From NCBI RefSeq assembly GCF_014898815.1, contig NW_026515500.1, forward strand, positions 1,488,001-1,552,000: 64,000 bases of DNA, given 5' to 3'. The position numbers were made by a program, and so were the translations under genes. This stretch comes from Panonychus citri (Eukaryota; Arthropoda; Arachnida; Trombidiformes; Tetranychidae). Of the stretch, positions 62,661 through 64,000 are shown one piece after another. Under the pieces are notes generated by a model that was not told the DNA's origin, did no database searches, and was given only the letters and a program-made list of their open reading frames with translations. The stretch's first letter is position 1. Each line of letters opens with the position of its first letter.

Positions 62661-63840
62661 TGAGATAAAAATTTTGTTGATTTCATATCCTTAATCTTAA
62701 TCTCGTTTATTGCCTTCGGGTATTCATGTTATTTTATATTTTACTTCCTATTCTTTTCATCAGAAGTTAAATAGAGTTCAATATCTGCGTTATATCAACA
62801 AATCAGCGATTAATGTATTGAAATCACAAACTATCAGTTGAAAATTTAGTTACACTGATATTTTGTATTTGCATCGGAAAATTTTAATCTTGAAATGTTT
62901 CACTTGACAAATTTTCGACGATTATACAATTTTATCGTTTTCGTGATCTTATAATTAACTCAGTTGGCCAGAATTTGTGATGGTGATTCTCTTGCTAGGT
63001 TTTCCACTTTGACTTCCCCAGCCTTCGACTTTCTTGACAACGTCCAGTCCTTCAACGACTGAGCCGAAAACGACATGTCGATTATCTAACCAAGAAGTTT
63101 TGACGGTAGTGATGAAAAATTGTGCTCCGTTAGTTCCAGGACCAGAATTGGCCATGGAAAGAGTACCAGGACCAGTGTGTTTGAGTGTAAAGTTTTCGTC
63201 CTCAAATTTGTTTCCATAAATTGATTGACCACCAGTTCCATCAAAGTTGGTGAAATCACCTCCTTGGATCATGAAATTGGGGATAACTCGATGGAATATT
63301 GAATTCTTGTAACCGAAACCCTTTTCTCCAGTACATAAAGCTCGGAAATTCTCGGCGGTTTTTGGTACAACATCAGGTCGCAACTAATAAAGACAAAAAG
63401 AAATTAAATCTTCCAGTACAAAATATTACCAGCAAACTAAAGAGAGGAGATAAACTTCAACCTCAATCCCGAACTATTACAAATTAGAATTATAAAATCA
63501 CTTACCTCCATAACAACTCGACCTACGGGTTGATTGTCTGCTGCAATATCGAAGAAAACTCGTGGAAGTCGACAAAAAACACTATCAACAATCAATAGAG
63601 TCAAAAGAACTTTTATCAAACACTTTGTCGCCATTTTTATACAGAATAATAATATGAAAATACTCTCAAGTTTATCTCAAAGGATGTAGAATGTAAATGA
63701 AATCAGTTCCTCATTGATGATCTCGTTTTATGTGAAAACGGAGATGAAACTTGAATGAGTCTAAACTTGAATTCAATGAAAAGTCATTGAACTTTTATCA
63801 TGAGGATATAAAAGGGTTAAATTAAATCTTAGCTCATGAT
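62661..63840. repeat. Third, more diverged cyclophilin unit
   Basis: Both flanks of the third cyclophilin (62661-62954 downstream, 63635-63840 upstream) match those of copies 1 and 2, with more differences. The similarity fades near 63850. The oig-4 fragment seen with the other copies is not present here. Confidence 0.75.
62955..63634 (-). CDS. Secreted cyclophilin, copy 3
   Basis: Two exons (63506-63634 and 62955-63383) with a 122-bp intron give 185 residues, colinear with copy 1. The signal peptide is unchanged. Substitutions include LPRVFFDIAADNQPVGRVV for LPLVFFDIAADNHPIGRFV, NSGPGTNG for NAGPNTNG, and KVEGWGSQ for KIEAMGSQ; the Gly, Pro-x-Thr form and the Trp are closer to the usual cyclophilin consensus. 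Active-site blocks HRVIPNFMIQGGDFT and WLDNRHVVFG are intact. It is probably the older copy from which the tandem pair derived, or a sister to it. Confidence 0.92.
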
Positions 63841-64000
63841 GAACCTTTTCAGGTTAATCTGAACCTCCATGCTCCACATGCTCATTATTGCTCGAGGCCA
63901 TTCAGATTATCTCATCAACTTCCTACTCTCTTTCTGGCTTAGCTTTTGATTTAAATGAGTTCAATCTTTAGCAATACAAACATTATCTCACAATATTTTG
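63841..64000. other. Unassigned right edge
   Basis: Sequence unlike the other cyclophilin flanks. No feature is seen. Confidence 0.4.

Overview
The window is AT-rich nuclear eukaryotic DNA. It has short GT-AG introns (often 60-150 bp), long AT-rich spacers full of CAATTAA/TTAATTG words, and many (GA)n, (CT)n and (CAT)n tracts. The gene set (brain-specific homeobox, talin, insulin-like peptide, lysyl hydroxylase, arthropod-type glutamine synthetase, secreted Ig protein) points to a small-genome arthropod. A mite, possibly a spider mite, is my best inference, but the species is not proven by anything I can see.

Left part (1-11.2 kb): a nearly complete FKRP-type glycosyltransferase (minus) shares a short divergent promoter, containing a perfect NRF1-type palindrome, with a C1orf131/DUF4602 ribosome-biogenesis gene (plus). 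Next come a divergent bHLH-PAS transcription factor (plus) and glutamine synthetase (minus). Between and beyond these lie two decayed copies of the ciliary transition-zone gene B9D1. They belong to a duplicated block, one copy of which is split by a 1.2-kb foldback element with 486-bp inverted arms.

Middle (11.2-47.8 kb): a divergent beta-tubulin with an unusual M-loop and C-terminal tail (plus), then the homeobox gene bsh (plus) between two gene-free spacers of about 4-5 kb, then a talin (minus). The talin is the most striking object here. Its continuous coding exons give only about 1340 residues instead of about 2500, with an intact integrin-binding FERM head and intact C-terminal actin-binding/dimerisation module, but without F0, R2 and R4-R9. 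Its upstream region carries two recent tandem duplications (379 bp and 765 bp). A gene desert runs from about 38.5 to 47.8 kb.

Right part (47.8-64 kb): a B3GALNT2-type GT31 glycosyltransferase (minus), continuous except for one missing base in a homopolymer; a procollagen lysyl hydroxylase (plus) whose catalytic 2-oxoglutarate domain is absent from the window; a small insulin-like peptide gene (minus); and three copies of a secreted cyclophilin (minus) interleaved with an oig-4-like secreted Ig-domain gene. Two cyclophilin copies lie in 1.6-kb tandem units whose breakpoint falls inside the last exon of the Ig gene, and one of them is frameshifted.

Functionally the genes are mostly unrelated neighbours, as expected for an animal chromosome. 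FKRP and B3GALNT2 both belong to the alpha-dystroglycan O-mannose glycan pathway and talin to integrin adhesion, so three cell-matrix genes are present, but nothing in the sequence shows that they are co-regulated.
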